NCBI GenBank assembly: GCA_020633655.1
Contig: JACKDF010000046.1
Coordinates: 1-7,197, forward strand
Length of the DNA: 7,197 nt
From: Deferribacteres bacterium
GTDB lineage: Bacteria > Zhuqueibacterota > Zhuqueibacteria > Zhuqueibacterales > Geothermadaptataceae
Direction: 5' to 3'
This document shows, piece after piece, positions 6,212 to 7,197 of this stretch. The translations under genes and the position numbers were made by a program. The notes beneath the pieces are model-generated. The model did not search any database and was not told the origin of the DNA. It worked only from the letters and a program-made list of their open reading frames with translations. Within the stretch, counting starts at the first letter, position 1, and every line of letters begins with the position of its first letter.

Positions 6212-7197
6212 ATGACTTCCATCAAAAAAATTCTAATCGCAAACAGAGGTGAAATCGCCGTTCGGGTAATACGGACAAGCCGTGAGATGGGCATAAAAAC
6301 GGTCGCCGTCTATTCCGAAGCGGACAAAGCCAGCAAGCACGTTCGACTCGCTGATGAGGCGGTTTATATTGGCGAATCGCAGGCTCAAGCCAGCTACTTG
6401 AATCAAACCGCAATTTTAAAAGCTGCTAAGGACAGAAATGCTGATGCAATCCATCCCGGATACGGTTTCTTGTCAGAAAATGCAGAATTCGCAAAAAAAG
6501 TAGCGGAAGCCGGACTGATTTTTATCGGTCCTCCACACGAGGCTATTCGCTTAATGGGCGACAAAACAGAAGCCAAAAAAATCATGGTGGCAGCGAAAGT
6601 TCCTGTCGTTCCCGGGACTGAAGATGCCATTGCCACGCCCGAAGAAGCCCAGAACATTGCGAAAAAAATTGGTTACCCAGTCCTGCTGAAAGCTGCTGCT
6701 GGCGGGGGTGGTAAAGGTATGCGTATCGTCGAATCTCCAGCGGATATGCGAAGCCAGTTTGAACGTGCAGCCTCCGAAGCCGGCGCAGCATTTGGTGATT
6801 CGCGAATTTTTTTGGAAAAATACCTAAAAAAACCTCGTCACATTGAATTTCAGATTTTTGTCGATCATTTTCAAAATGCAGTTCATCTCTATGAACGGGA
6901 ATGTTCAATTCAACGACGCCACCAGAAAGTCGTGGAAGAAGCCCCTTCAAGCCTTTTGGACGAGGATATGAGACAAAAAATGGGGGCGGTGGCAACGCAA
7001 GCAGCGCTCGCCTGTAAATACACCAATGCGGGAACGGTAGAATTTTTGGTTGACGAACAGAAAAATTTCTATTTTCTCGAAATGAACACCCGCCTGCAAG
7101 TTGAACATCCGGTAACGGAAATGATCACTGGCCTGGATCTTGTTCGATTGCAAATTGAAGTTGCGCAAGGGCAACCTATTCCGTTTCAACAATCGGA
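6212..7197 (+). CDS. Biotin carboxylase subunit of acyl-CoA carboxylase, 3' end cut by window edge
   Basis: The first 328 residues are present and read without a stop to the edge; the family usually runs about 450-500 residues, or about 660 when a biotin-carrier domain is fused. It carboxylates carrier-bound biotin using ATP and bicarbonate. The N-terminal domain starts 'KKILIANRGEIAVRVIR' (5-21) and contains 'HPGYGFLSEN' (81-90). The ATP-grasp part has the glycine loop 'KAAAGGGGKGMR' (160-171), 'RECSIQRRHQK' (229-239) and 'EMNTRLQVEHPVTE' (290-303). Residues matching E. coli AccC active-site positions are all present: Lys118, Lys160, His210, His237, Lys239, Glu277, Glu290, Asn292, Arg294 and Glu298. 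The ATG at 6212 gives the normal family N-terminus, though no convincing Shine-Dalgarno precedes it. With the beta subunit upstream it most likely forms a propionyl- or acyl-CoA carboxylase. Whether a carrier domain is fused or separate lies beyond the window. Confidence 0.93.
   Translation, partial: MTSIKKILIANRGEIAVRVIRTSREMGIKTVAVYSEADKASKHVRLADEAVYIGESQAQASYLNQTAILKAAKDRNADAIHPGYGFLSENAEFAKKVAEAGLIFIGPPHEAIRLMGDKTEAKKIMVAAKVPVVPGTEDAIATPEEAQNIAKKIGYPVLLKAAAGGGGKGMRIVESPADMRSQFERAASEAGAAFGDSRIFLEKYLKKPRHIEFQIFVDHFQNAVHLYERECSIQRRHQKVVEEAPSSLLDEDMRQKMGAVATQAALACKYTNAGTVEFLVDEQKNFYFLEMNTRLQVEHPVTEMITGLDLVRLQIEVAQGQPIPFQQS

Overview
The window reads as ordinary chromosomal DNA of a Gram-negative bacterium of moderate GC. 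Outer-membrane targeting is shown by a signal peptide followed by a DUF5916 beta-barrel. DUF5916 barrels, a Sec-exported beta-solenoid protein and a PccB/MmdA-type carboxylase together fit the Bacteroidota, Calditrichota, KSB1 or Ignavibacteria-like part of the FCB group and its neighbours. This placement is inference from gene content only; there is no rRNA or other phylogenetic marker here.

Left part (1-3212, minus strand): two exported-protein genes read leftwards. First in transcription order is a 741-residue CBM9-like plus DUF5916 outer-membrane protein (987-3212). After a 145-base gap comes a 214-residue secreted protein (197-841) built from six 18-19-residue 'TVNG' rungs, a bactofilin-like beta-solenoid. 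A perfect 8-bp hairpin sits just after its stop. The first 80 bases hold a nested set of inverted repeats with no recognised gene.

Middle (3213-4127): two spacers of roughly 360 bases flank a single 65-residue hydrophobic membrane-protein gene (3572-3769). This gene has a consensus Shine-Dalgarno, a plausible sigma-70-like promoter and a strong intrinsic terminator (3910-3953), so it looks monocistronic.

Right part (4128-7197, plus strand): a carboxyltransferase beta subunit of the propionyl/acyl-CoA carboxylase family (4128-5678), a SpoIIAA-like STAS anti-sigma-factor antagonist (5767-6111), and the 5' 328 codons of a biotin carboxylase (6212 to the window edge). The two carboxylase subunits would act together: the biotin carboxylase charges biotin on a carrier protein, presumably encoded just beyond the window, and the beta subunit transfers the carboxyl group to propionyl-CoA or a similar acyl-CoA. 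The STAS gene between them is the most interesting context in the window. I see no CRISPR, transposon, tRNA, rRNA or convincing undescribed multi-gene system.
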